A DNA stretch of 24,436 bases from JACKLD01 sp049297695 (GTDB taxonomy: Bacteria; Pseudomonadota; Alphaproteobacteria; UBA2136; UBA6156). Shown here piece by piece: positions 1 to 7,151 of this stretch; position 1 is the stretch's first letter; each line of letters opens with the position of its first letter. A program made the position numbers and the translations under genes. The stretch is taken from NCBI GenBank assembly GCA_049297695.1, contig JBAQUT010000087.1, positions 1-24,436 of the forward strand. The letters run 5' to 3'. Below the pieces are notes generated by a model. That model did no database searches. It was not told the DNA's origin and was given only the letters and a program-made list of their open reading frames with translations.

Positions 1-2
1 GG

Positions 3-884
3 CCAGATGATGCCGCCCGCCCGTGGTATCGCTTAACGGAAAGCGCAGGTTTGGTGACCGTGCGTGCCAGCCCTGAAGCCCACCGTGCCATTGAAAACTA
101 TTTGGAACAAGTGCAAGAAAGCGCCCAACGCCAAGTGGTGGTAGAGGCCCGCATTGTGGCCCTGATACGCGACAAAACCAGCAACCGCGGGGCGGATTTA
201 TCAGCCAGCATCCGTGGCCTTACCAACAGTTACCTAAACAAAGTTGGCTTTTTTGCCAACGACCGGATTACAGCGGGTGGCGTGGCAGGTGGGTTTTTCA
301 CCCTCGGCAGCGCCAACAGCGATATTAGCCTTGTGCTGCAATCGCTTTCCACGTTGGGGGATGTTTACACGATTTCCAACCCCAGCTTGATTGCCCGCAA
401 CAACCAGCTCTCCCGTGTGAGCGTTACCCGCCAGTTGGGGTATGTGGAAACCGACGTAGACCAAAACACTACCAGCACGGGGAACATTGTGATTGGAAGC
501 CGCCAAGACCACGCCAAGTTTAAAAACAGCGGTACGGTGGTGAGTGTGTTGCCGTTTATCGGTAAAAATAAGGTGCAGCTGCGGTTCCGCTTGTCGGTTG
601 CCAGCAAGGCGGGGGATACCACGGTGAAAACCAGCATCGGTACCAGCGACGCCATTACCAACTTGGTGCCAGAACTCTCCAACAACGTGATAGACCAAGA
701 CCTGATGGTGGAATTTGGCCGCGTGTACGCCATTGGTGGCTTGGTGGAAAACAACACCACGGTGAATGAAAGCTACGAACCCACGCTCCGCCAAATCCCT
801 GGTGTTGGCGAGGTGTTCCAACGTGCCAAAAATCGCGGTCTGGATACCGAATTCCTCGTGTTGCTGAAAGTTAGCCGTTCGTAG
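3..884 (+). CDS. Secretin, C-terminal part (type II secretion / type IV pilus family), 5' end cut by window
   Basis: The reading frame is open to the left edge, so only the last 294 residues are visible. Near the visible start there is an end of a periplasmic N-domain (VRASPEAHRAIENYLEQVQ), followed by the secretin entry RQVVVEARIVAL. The protein ends with the typical secretin lip motif (VYAIGGLVENN, then LRQIPGVGEVFQ and DTEFLVLLKV). Secretins form multimeric outer-membrane gates for type II secretion or type IV pili. The visible part best resembles the PilN/MshL pilus-type secretins, but the subfamily cannot be fixed without the N-terminus and neighbours. The gene converges on the suf operon, with only about 40 bases between the two stop codons. 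Confidence 0.88.
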   Translation, partial: PDDAARPWYRLTESAGLVTVRASPEAHRAIENYLEQVQESAQRQVVVEARIVALIRDKTSNRGADLSASIRGLTNSYLNKVGFFANDRITAGGVAGGFFTLGSANSDISLVLQSLSTLGDVYTISNPSLIARNNQLSRVSVTRQLGYVETDVDQNTTSTGNIVIGSRQDHAKFKNSGTVVSVLPFIGKNKVQLRFRLSVASKAGDTTVKTSIGTSDAITNLVPELSNNVIDQDLMVEFGRVYAIGGLVENNTTVNESYEPTLRQIPGVGEVFQRAKNRGLDTEFLVLLKVSRS

Positions 885-890
885 GTAGTA

Positions 891-921
891 TCGTCATGGC
901 GAGCGAAGCGTGGCCATCTCG
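891..921. repeat. Dispersed palindromic repeat between convergent genes
   Basis: The stretch reads GTCATGGCGAGCGAAGCGTG and continues GCCATCTC. It resembles a dispersed repeat whose translations (such as CERSVAIS-type peptides) recur in many proteobacterial genomes. The inner arms ATGGC (896-900) and GCCAT (913-917) can pair. It fills most of the gap between the secretin and sufT stop codons, so it may also act as a weak bidirectional hairpin. No T-tract is seen. Confidence 0.55.
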
Positions 922-924
922 TAG

Positions 925-1332
925 CTACATCATCCCTAATTCCAGGCGGGCGGCGTCGGAGAGGCGGGATTTATCCCACGGCGGGTCAAACACCAGTTTC
1001 ACCTCGCACGCGGATATGCCGGGCACGGCCTTCACGGCCCGTTGCACCATCAGGGGCATTTCTCCCGCCACGGGGCAGTTGGGGGCGGTGAGGGTCATGG
1101 TAATAGCCACGTGGGCACCCTCTTTCGCCAAGGCTTCGGAGGGCAGGGTTGGGGGCGGTTGTTGGTTAAGGGTGAGCTCGTAAATCAACCCTAAATCGTA
1201 CAGGTTCACCGGCAGTTCGGGGTCCATCACGCCCCGCAACGCATGAATAACCTTCTCCCGCAACCCCGCATCCGCTGCCACGCGACCATCGTTCGCGGCA
1301 AGGTCGTCGGGAGTGTGGATGACGATTTTCAT
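925..1332 (-). CDS. sufT: SUF system Fe-S assembly protein SufT (MIP18/DUF59 family)
   Basis: A 135-residue protein of the MIP18/DUF59 family, which helps mature cytosolic Fe-S proteins. Hallmarks are the MDPELPVNLYDLGLIYEL segment and the TMTLTAPNCPVAGEMP segment, whose cysteine is the conserved one of the family, then an EVKLVFDPPWDKSRLSDAARLELG C-terminus. Between the first two segments lies an unexpected loop (QQPPPTLPSEALAKEG), which homologues usually replace by a short turn; it coincides with a palindromic DNA repeat. The start ATG overlaps the stop of the upstream gene as ATGA, so translation is probably coupled. It is the last gene of the suf operon. The symbol is by family and context. 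Confidence 0.88.
   Translation of the reverse strand: MKIVIHTPDDLAANDGRVAADAGLREKVIHALRGVMDPELPVNLYDLGLIYELTLNQQPPPTLPSEALAKEGAHVAITMTLTAPNCPVAGEMPLMVQRAVKAVPGISACEVKLVFDPPWDKSRLSDAARLELGMM
1118..1147. repeat. Palindromic repeat translated in frame inside sufT
   Basis: The outer arms CCCTC (1118-1122) and GAGGG (1139-1143) enclose an inner GCC-AA-GGC dyad. On the other strand the same DNA reads as PSFAKASEGR, a peptide that recurs in conceptual translations from unrelated genomes and is typical of a dispersed element. In sufT it encodes TLPSEALAKEG within a surface-loop position, and the reading frame is kept. This is comparable in behaviour to Rickettsia palindromic elements inserted inside genes. 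Identification is from memory of the motif, not from a search. Confidence 0.55.
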
Positions 1333-1931
1333 GATTTATGATTAATTATTTTATTAATAAAATTATGTATAAAGGCGTTAGCATCGTTTTTATATAATTT
1401 ATTAAAAGTAAAAAACCCGTTCTCACCGTGAGTTTTTTTAGAAAGAATTTCTACAAATTTTTCTAGATTTCTAAAATATTCAATATCTTCCCCATGAGGA
1501 AAAAGAATCAAATTTTTATTTCCAGATAAAAATTTTAAATCATTATGACTTAATTTTTTATTTCTAAATGACTTGATTAATTCGTTTTTTTTAAAAAATT
1601 TGGTAAGTTTTTCACCTAGATTAATGATTTTATTTGTTGAAGAATTAAATAACAATTTATTTTTGTTAACTTCTTTAAGAATAAGAGGTATTCCAATATT
1701 TTTACGTGTTCCACTTTTGGATGGGTCATGTAATTTTGATATCTGCAATAATAAGTAATCAATAATAATATCATTTAATTTATGAAAAAAATGCCCGTAG
1801 TATGATGATTTCGCTAAAATCTCACTCTGTTCTTGATTGAATAAACCTTGTTGAATAGTCCAAGCTATATATACATTGTCTGCTTGTTGATAGAAACTTT
1901 CAAAAATAGATAGTTGTTTAGATTCCATCAT
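1329..1931 (-). CDS. HEPN-domain protein, AbiU2-like (putative toxin/RNase-type), within suf operon
   Basis: A 200-residue protein encoded by very AT-rich DNA (about a quarter G+C by eye) between two GC-rich suf genes. The arrangement resembles the AbiU2 HEPN family: an N-terminal helical part, then DIIIDYLLLQISKLHDPSKSG (helix with a LxxLxD-like turn, residues 54-74), then SFRNKKLSHNDLKF, holding an R-x5-H pair (R123, H129) that fits the Rx4-6H motif of HEPN proteins, then a helical end. Many HEPN proteins are RNases in toxin-antitoxin, abortive infection or defence systems; whether this one cleaves RNA is not shown. Its start overlaps the sufS stop by one base (TAATG) and its stop overlaps the sufT start (ATGA). 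No cognate antitoxin (e.g. an MNT nucleotidyltransferase) is adjacent. A non-catalytic HEPN helper is the main alternative. Confidence 0.6.
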   Translation of the reverse strand: MMESKQLSIFESFYQQADNVYIAWTIQQGLFNQEQSEILAKSSYYGHFFHKLNDIIIDYLLLQISKLHDPSKSGTRKNIGIPLILKEVNKNKLLFNSSTNKIINLGEKLTKFFKKNELIKSFRNKKLSHNDLKFLSGNKNLILFPHGEDIEYFRNLEKFVEILSKKTHGENGFFTFNKLYKNDANAFIHNFINKIINHKS

Positions 1932-3211
1932 TATTTCCGCAAGAGTTTGGCCGCCTTGTGCAACCCCGCCACCAGCTGGTCAATGTCGTCTTTCACGGTA
2001 TAAAGGCCGATGCTGGCACGGAGGCAGCCATCCAACCCCAAGCGGGCCATCAGCGGCATGGCGCAATGGTGGCCGCTGCGCACGGCCACATTGTGTTGGT
2101 CCAGCACCGTGGCCACATCGTGGGGGTGGCATTTGGGCAGGTTGAAGGCCGCAATGCCATTGCCCCGCCCCGCCATGCCGTAGCGCAGCACCATGGCGTC
2201 ATCCAGCGCGGTATCAAGGTATGCGGCCATGCTGGCTTCGTGCTTTTGAATATCTTTCCAGCCCAGTTTGGTCACGTATTCCAGCGCAGCGGCCAGAGCG
2301 ATGGCTTCCACAAAGGCGGGCGTGCCCGCCTCAAAACGGGCGGGAGAGGGGGCGTAGGTAGTACCCTTGAAACTCACCGTTTCAATCATATCCCCGCCGC
2401 CTTGGTAGGGGGGGAGGGTGTTCAAGATTTCGGACTTGCCCACCAGCACGCCGATGCCCGTAGGGCCGTACAGTTTGTGGCCCGTGAACACCATAAAATC
2501 GGCGTCCAGCGCGGTAAAATCCACGGGACCGTGCACCACGGCTTGGCTGGCATCCACCAGCACGGCGGCACCTGCTTTGCGGGCGACGGCTATCAGGGCG
2601 GGGGTATCGGTCCGTACTCCCAGCACATTGCTCATGGCGGTAAAGGCCACCATGGCCACCTTACCGTCCTTCAGTTTGGCGGCTACGTCCGCCATGTTCA
2701 GGTTGCCGTCGTCGTGGATATCCGCCACGCGAATCTCGAACCCCAGCTCGGCTTGCAGCAGTTGCCAGGGCACGATGTTGGCGTGGTGCTCCAGCTGGGT
2801 GAGCAGCACGGCCTTGCCATTGTTCAGGTGCGTGCGGCCCCACGTTTGGGCCACAAGGTTGATGCCTTCGGTGCTGTTGCGGGTGAAGATGGTGCCGTCC
2901 ACAGGGGCATTCACAAACGTGGCGATGGTGGCGCGGGCGGCTTCAAAGCGCGTGGTGGTGGTGGCGCTGTTGGTGTACAGGCCGCGGTGGATGTTGGCAT
3001 ACGGCCCTTCCAGCGTGGCGGCCATGGCTTCCAACACGCATTCGGGCTTTTGGGCGCTGGCGGCGCTGTCTAAAAACGCCAAGCGTTGGCCGCTGGGATG
3101 GTCGTCGTCGTTCCGGAATACTGTAAAATCTTGACGCCATACCTCGCCCAAGCGGGAGAGCAGTTTGGACGGGGCCTTTACAGCCATGCTGGTGGTGCCT
3201 TTGCGGATCAT
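1931..3211 (-). CDS. sufS: Cysteine desulfurase SufS
   Basis: A PLP-dependent group II cysteine desulfurase that takes sulfur from L-cysteine to form a persulfide for cluster assembly. With the chosen start it has 426 residues. Visible hallmarks are the EHHAN histidine motif (about 141-145), LVDASQ with the PLP-contacting Asp (about 220), the PLP lysine in FTGHKLYGPTGIG (K246) and the catalytic cysteine in RSGHHCAMPLMARLG (C383). The open frame extends further upstream, but the ATG at 3211 overlaps the sufD stop as ATGA, which fits the other junctions of the operon. A start 24 bases downstream (MAVKAPSK) is possible. No SufE or SufU sulfur acceptor is encoded in the window. Confidence 0.95.
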   Translation of the reverse strand: MIRKGTTSMAVKAPSKLLSRLGEVWRQDFTVFRNDDDHPSGQRLAFLDSAASAQKPECVLEAMAATLEGPYANIHRGLYTNSATTTTRFEAARATIATFVNAPVDGTIFTRNSTEGINLVAQTWGRTHLNNGKAVLLTQLEHHANIVPWQLLQAELGFEIRVADIHDDGNLNMADVAAKLKDGKVAMVAFTAMSNVLGVRTDTPALIAVARKAGAAVLVDASQAVVHGPVDFTALDADFMVFTGHKLYGPTGIGVLVGKSEILNTLPPYQGGGDMIETVSFKGTTYAPSPARFEAGTPAFVEAIALAAALEYVTKLGWKDIQKHEASMAAYLDTALDDAMVLRYGMAGRGNGIAAFNLPKCHPHDVATVLDQHNVAVRSGHHCAMPLMARLGLDGCLRASIGLYTVKDDIDQLVAGLHKAAKLLRK

Positions 3212-4455
3212 GACAGCCAGTCCGTATCCGGTTCGGCGTCGGCATCCGGCGCGGGGGTTGGGCCGTCCAGCCACGCGTTCACGTGGGCGGCCACAAGGCT
3301 GTGGGCAGGGGCGGGAACATCATCTAAAACAGCTTCGGCAAAGGCGGACACCAGCAGGCGTTTGGCTTCAGTTTCAGGGATACCCCGCGCGGCCATATAG
3401 AACACCTGATCGGGGTTCAAACTTCCGGTGCTGGCGCCATGGGAGCAAATCACGTCGTCAGCATAAATCTCCAGCTCCGGTTTGACACGGGCCCGTGCCC
3501 CATCGGCCAGCAGCAAACTTTCGGCCAGCATGTTTGCGTTGGTTTTTTGCGCTTTTTGCGCCACATAAAACTTGCCTTGAAACACGGCATGGGCGGTGCT
3601 GCCCCGCAAAATGCTGCGGTGGCGGATGCGGGTTTGGGTGCCCACATCGTGGTGGCGGATGCGCAGCGTGGTGTCATGGGTTTGGGCGGCATCGGTGAGG
3701 CTGAGGCCTGTGATGGCCACATGGCTGGCGGCGTGGGCGTTCAGGTGGGTTTCCAAGCGTGCCAAGGTGCCGCCTGTGTGCAGGGTGAAGGCGGTGTAGG
3801 TGGCGGTGCTTGCCACATCAACATGCTGCTTGCGGGTAACAACGCTGTGGGAGGATACGTTTTGGATCACAACATGATGCAACGTGCTGTGTTCGGCCAC
3901 GTGGATGTGGGTTTGGTCGTTCATCCACCCTGCCGCTGCGGGGGTACTGACAACGTGTTCGATGAGGGTGAGGGAGCTGTTGGGGTAGATGTTCACCCAC
4001 AGGCTGCCCCCTGTAGGCACCTCGTTACCCGCCAGAACGTGAATGACGTGGAGGGTGCTGGCGGTACCTTCCACCGTGACTGAAGCCATTTGGCCGCCTT
4101 GGTGGTTGTTATACACGTCCAAAGCATCATGACTTGGAAGGGACGGAGAGGTATCGGTGAGCATGGAAATGCCGTGCAACCCCTCCAACAAGCTAAGTTG
4201 GGGCACCACGCGCCCGTTGACCAGCACGAGCTGAGGGCCTTGCACCACGGGCAGGGCTTTGGCCACGCTGGCCAGCTCCCAATCCGCATCGCGGTGGGGG
4301 GGCAGGGCCATCAGGGGGCGCAGGTTGGTAGCCTGCCATTCTTCATCCCGCGGGGTGGGCAAGGGGGGCAGGCTGGCCACTCCCAACACGCGGGCGGCGC
4401 GGTCTTCCCAGGGCAGGGAATCGGACTTCAGGATGGTCAGTTTGGGGTGGGCCAT
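3208..4455 (-). CDS. sufD: Fe-S cluster scaffold subunit SufD
   Basis: A 415-residue member of the SufB/SufD beta-helix family, the partner of SufB and SufC in the SufBC2D scaffold. The C-terminal core carries the conserved ADDVICSHGASTGSLNPDQVFYMAARGI segment, including the Cys and His near the SufB interface, and ends with a variable acidic tail (PAPDADAEPDTDWLS). The N-terminal part has the DEEWQATNLRPL segment usual for SufD. The start overlaps the sufC stop by one base (TAATG), and its stop overlaps the sufS start, so these genes are probably translated in a coupled way. Confidence 0.94.
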   Translation of the reverse strand: MAHPKLTILKSDSLPWEDRAARVLGVASLPPLPTPRDEEWQATNLRPLMALPPHRDADWELASVAKALPVVQGPQLVLVNGRVVPQLSLLEGLHGISMLTDTSPSLPSHDALDVYNNHQGGQMASVTVEGTASTLHVIHVLAGNEVPTGGSLWVNIYPNSSLTLIEHVVSTPAAAGWMNDQTHIHVAEHSTLHHVVIQNVSSHSVVTRKQHVDVASTATYTAFTLHTGGTLARLETHLNAHAASHVAITGLSLTDAAQTHDTTLRIRHHDVGTQTRIRHRSILRGSTAHAVFQGKFYVAQKAQKTNANMLAESLLLADGARARVKPELEIYADDVICSHGASTGSLNPDQVFYMAARGIPETEAKRLLVSAFAEAVLDDVPAPAHSLVAAHVNAWLDGPTPAPDADAEPDTDWLS

Positions 4456-5204
4456 TACGCCGCCACTCCTTCATAACCCTTCGCTTCCAGCTCCAGCGCC
4501 AGTTCCGGCCCGCCGCTTTTCACAATGCGGCCAGCGGCCAGCACGTGCACCACATCGGGCTTGATGTACTCCAACAACCGTTGGTAGTGGGTGATGACCA
4601 CAAAGCTGCGGGTGGGCGCACGCAAGCGGTTCACGCCTTCGGCCACAATGCGCAGAGCATCGATATCCAGCCCGCTGTCGGTTTCGTCCAATATGCCCAG
4701 TTTGGGCTGCAACAGGGTCATTTGGAGGATTTCAAACCGTTTTTTCTCGCCGCCGCTGAAGCCCGTGTTCACGCTGCGGGAGAGAAAATCTTCCGGCATG
4801 CTCAACGCCTTCATCTCCGTGCGACATTGCTTGAGAAACTCCACGGCGTTCAAGGGGTTTTCGCCGCGCTCTTTGCGGTGGGCGTTCAAGGCCGTGCGGA
4901 GGAACGTGGCCACGTTCACCCCCGGTAGCTCAACCGGGTATTGGAAAGCAAGGAATACCCCAGCGCGCGCCCGTTCATCGGCTTCCATGTCCAGCAGGTT
5001 CATGCCGTCCAGCTCCACGGTGCCGCTGGTCACCTCGTAGCCATCGCGCCCTGCCAGCACGTTTCCCAGCGTGCTTTTGCCCGCTCCGTTGGGGCCCATA
5101 ATGGCGTGCACGTGGCCCGCGGGCACGGAGAGGGAGAGGTTGTTGAGAATAACCTTTTGAGATTCATCAAGTTGGACGGTGAGGGACTTGACATTAAGCA
5201 GCAT
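4455..5204 (-). CDS. sufC: Fe-S assembly ATPase SufC
   Basis: A 249-residue ABC-type ATPase without membrane domain, which drives conformational change of the SufBC2D complex. Walker A is GPNGAGKST (37-45), the ABC signature is FSGGEKKR (149-156), and Walker B is LGILDETDSGLDIDAL (169-184), with the DETDSGLD form typical of SufC. A Shine-Dalgarno AGGAGA lies about eight bases before the ATG. About 325 bases, holding a small gene on the other strand, separate it from sufB, so sufC either depends on readthrough from sufB or has its own promoter inside that interval. Confidence 0.96.
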   Translation of the reverse strand: MLLNVKSLTVQLDESQKVILNNLSLSVPAGHVHAIMGPNGAGKSTLGNVLAGRDGYEVTSGTVELDGMNLLDMEADERARAGVFLAFQYPVELPGVNVATFLRTALNAHRKERGENPLNAVEFLKQCRTEMKALSMPEDFLSRSVNTGFSGGEKKRFEILQMTLLQPKLGILDETDSGLDIDALRIVAEGVNRLRAPTRSFVVITHYQRLLEYIKPDVVHVLAAGRIVKSGGPELALELEAKGYEGVAA

Positions 5205-5245
5205 GGGGCTTATCTCCTAGGAAGTTGAAATGAAAGGGTTGAAGG

Positions 5246-5473
5246 ATGGATTTCGATTGGAAAGCTTTGGAAGCGTTGCGCCAAAAATGTTTGGAAGAAC
5301 GAAACCAAGCAAACCACGATGCGGACTTGCCAGAGATTAAGCCCAGCAAACGGAAATTGATGCCCAAACACGTGCCCCATGTGATGAGTTCTGAAATGGC
5401 TCAAGCCGTGGGTATTCGTGAAGTGGACAGTGCATTTTTTCATGATACCGATGGCCAAGACCGTTTGATGTAA
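5246..5473 (+). CDS. Small protein of unknown function, antisense-oriented inside the suf operon
   Basis: A 75-residue ORF starting MDFDWKALEALRQKCLEERN and ending FFHDTDGQDRLM, rich in charged residues, with no membrane segment and no family I recognise. AAAGGG about seven bases before the ATG could be its ribosome binding site. It is divergent from sufC (41 bases between starts) and convergent on sufB, and a GGCC-rich hairpin follows its stop within a few bases. The amino-acid composition looks protein-like and the overlapping minus-strand frame does not, which favours a real gene. If real, it interrupts the otherwise co-directional suf operon. The alternative is a spurious ORF in a long sufB-sufC spacer. 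Confidence 0.55.
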   Translation: MDFDWKALEALRQKCLEERNQANHDADLPEIKPSKRKLMPKHVPHVMSSEMAQAVGIREVDSAFFHDTDGQDRLM

Positions 5474-5476
5474 CCC

Positions 5477-5495
5477 AAGGCCCGCAAGGGCCTTT
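5477..5495 (+). terminator. Rho-independent-like terminator after the 75-residue ORF
   Basis: AAGGCCC, loop GCAA, GGGCCTT forms a perfect 7-bp stem with a stable GNRA-type loop, followed by the short T-rich stretch TACTTT. It lies three bases beyond the ORF stop. The T-tract is weak on the plus strand and absent on the minus strand, so readthrough of sufB transcripts into sufC remains possible. Confidence 0.6.
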
Positions 5496-5499
5496 ACTT

Positions 5500-5527
5500 T
5501 GACCTCAGACCTCTGGTCTCTGACCTT
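5500..5527. repeat. Degenerate period-7 tandem array, four units
   Basis: Four consecutive heptamers read TGACCTC, AGACCTC, TGGTCTC and TGACCTT. The minus-strand translation is VRDQRSEV-like, a repeat peptide that appears in conceptual translations from many environmental genomes. The array starts five bases after the terminator at 5477-5495 and ends three bases before the sufB stop codon. Confidence 0.6.
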
Positions 5528-5529
5528 TC

Positions 5530-7029
5530 TCACCCGACCGACCCTTCCAAACTAATCCCCAACAGCTTCTGCGCTTCCACGGCGAATTCCATGGGGAGTT
5601 GTTGCAGAACCTCTTTGGCAAACCCGTTGACAATCATGGCCACGCTGTCTTGTTCGGAAAGGCCCCGTTGGGCGCAGTAGAACATTTGGTCGTCGGAAAT
5701 ACGGCTGGTGGTGGCTTCGTGCTCCACCACGGCGGTCGGGTTGCGCACATCCATGTACGGCACGGTGTGGGCGCCGCAGCGGTTGCCCAGCAGCAGGCTA
5801 TCGCATTGCGTAAAATTGCGGGCGCCGGTGGCTTTGGGGCCCATGCTCACCAGCCCGCGGTAGGTGTTGTCGCCTTCATCGGCACTTATGCCCTTGCTGA
5901 TGATGACGCTGCGGGTGTTTTTGCCGATGTGGATCATTTTGGTGCCCGTATCCGCCTGCTGTTTCATGCGGGTTAAAGCCACGCTGTAAAATTCGCCCAC
6001 GCTGCCATCGCCTTCCAGAATGCAGCTGGGGTATTTCCACGTGATGGCGCTGCCGGTTTCCACCTGCGTCCAGCTGATTTTGCTGTTCGCCCCACGGCAG
6101 GCGCCACGTTTGGTGACAAAGTTGTAAATGCCGCCTTTGCCGTCTTTGTCGCCCGGATACCAGTTTTGCACGGTGGAGTATTTAATTTCGGCGCCGTCCA
6201 TGGCCACCAGCTCCACCACCGCGGCGTGGAGTTGGTTTTCATCGCGCATGGGGGCGGTGCAGCCTTCCAAATAGCTCACGTAGGCACCCGCTTCCGCCAC
6301 AATCAGGGTGCGTTCAAACTGGCCGGTGTTGCGCTCATTAATACGGAAGTAGGTGCTCAACTCCATGGGGCAGCGCACGCCTTTGGGCACAAACACAAAG
6401 CTTCCATCGGAAAACACGGCGCTGTTGAGCGCTGCAAAGTAGTTGTCGCCCGCCGGCACCACGCCGCCCAAATACTGTTGTACCAGTTCGGGGTATTTTT
6501 GAACGGCCTCGGAGATGGGGCAAAAAATCACGCCGGCTTTGGCCAGTTCTTCCTTAAACGTTGTGGCCACGCTCACGCTGTCGAATACGGCATCCACGGC
6601 CACTTTGCGGCGTTCGGCGGCGCCTTCCACCCCTGCCAAAATCTCCCGCTCGTGCAGGGGGATGCCCAGCTTTTCGTAGGTTTCCAAAAGAATGGGGTCC
6701 ACCTCGTCCAAACTTTTGGGGCCGGGCTTTTTCACAGGCGCGGAATAGTACGAAATGGCTTGGTAATCAATCGGCGGAACCTTGCATTTTTCCCACTCCG
6801 GCATGGTCATAGTTTTCCAGCGGGCAAAGGCTTTCAGGCGCCAGTCCAGCAGCCATTGGGGTTCGTTCTTTTTGGCGGAAATATAGCGCACGGTGTCTTC
6901 GTTCAAGCCCTCGGGGGCGCGCTCGCTGGCAATCTCGGTGGTAAACCCGTATTTGTAGGTGCTGCCGTATTCCTCCAGCGTGGCCAGCGTGGCGGCGTTT
7001 TTGCTAGGCAAGGTTGCAGTCTTATCCAT
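5530..7029 (-). CDS. sufB: Fe-S cluster scaffold protein SufB
   Basis: A 499-residue SufB, the main scaffold on which SufBC2D builds Fe-S clusters. Conserved stretches include KGVRCPMELSTYFRIN, SYLEGCTAP, EFYSVALT, and the region DSLLLGNRCGAHTVPY, whose Cys corresponds to the catalytic Cys of E. coli SufB, followed by EHEATTSRISDDQMFYCAQRGL. The frame extends five codons upstream to another ATG, but the second ATG (MDKTATL) has AGAGAGA at proper distance and is preferred. It is the first gene of the operon. The 122 bases upstream are AT-rich and must hold the promoter, divergent from the next gene, but no convincing -35/-10 or IscR-type site stands out, and no rrf2/iscR regulator gene is nearby. 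Confidence 0.96.
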   Translation of the reverse strand: MDKTATLPSKNAATLATLEEYGSTYKYGFTTEIASERAPEGLNEDTVRYISAKKNEPQWLLDWRLKAFARWKTMTMPEWEKCKVPPIDYQAISYYSAPVKKPGPKSLDEVDPILLETYEKLGIPLHEREILAGVEGAAERRKVAVDAVFDSVSVATTFKEELAKAGVIFCPISEAVQKYPELVQQYLGGVVPAGDNYFAALNSAVFSDGSFVFVPKGVRCPMELSTYFRINERNTGQFERTLIVAEAGAYVSYLEGCTAPMRDENQLHAAVVELVAMDGAEIKYSTVQNWYPGDKDGKGGIYNFVTKRGACRGANSKISWTQVETGSAITWKYPSCILEGDGSVGEFYSVALTRMKQQADTGTKMIHIGKNTRSVIISKGISADEGDNTYRGLVSMGPKATGARNFTQCDSLLLGNRCGAHTVPYMDVRNPTAVVEHEATTSRISDDQMFYCAQRGLSEQDSVAMIVNGFAKEVLQQLPMEFAVEAQKLLGISLEGSVG

Positions 7030-7151
7030 GGTTCTCTCTACCATACTTTAGACAACAATTAACCTTAAATGCACTAGGGAATTACTATTTTTGTGTACAT
7101 TGTAAAGGTGTTGTTGTAATTCGTAATGAACCATTAAACAGGGAGAGAGTT

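Noticed and set aside
234..821. Long minus-strand ORF of 195 codons opposite the secretin gene
   Set aside because: It is an antisense shadow; composition is His/Gly/Val-rich in an unnatural way, and the secretin frame has clear family motifs.
1958..3073. 371-codon plus-strand ORF opposite sufS
   Set aside because: Shadow of the sufS frame, very rich in Gly, His and Gln, without family features.
3212..3274. Longer sufS N-terminus (MAGRPNPRAG...)
   Set aside because: It is translated from within sufD in another frame; the ATGA overlap start fits the operon.
5210..5533. 107-codon minus-strand ORF between sufB and sufC
   Set aside because: In the direction of the operon, but its N-terminus is the heptamer repeat (RKVRDQRSEVK) and the rest is not protein-like; the plus-strand 75-residue ORF is a better candidate.
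7014..7151. Upstream extension of the AT-rich orphan to 170 residues
   Set aside because: It would overlap the sufB start; the ATG at 7152 has a Shine-Dalgarno and the extension is not protein-like.
7030..7151. Promoters and an IscR-type site in the sufB/orphan divergent interval
   Set aside because: Only weak -35/-10 partial matches with poor spacing on both strands; no dyad resembling an IscR site.
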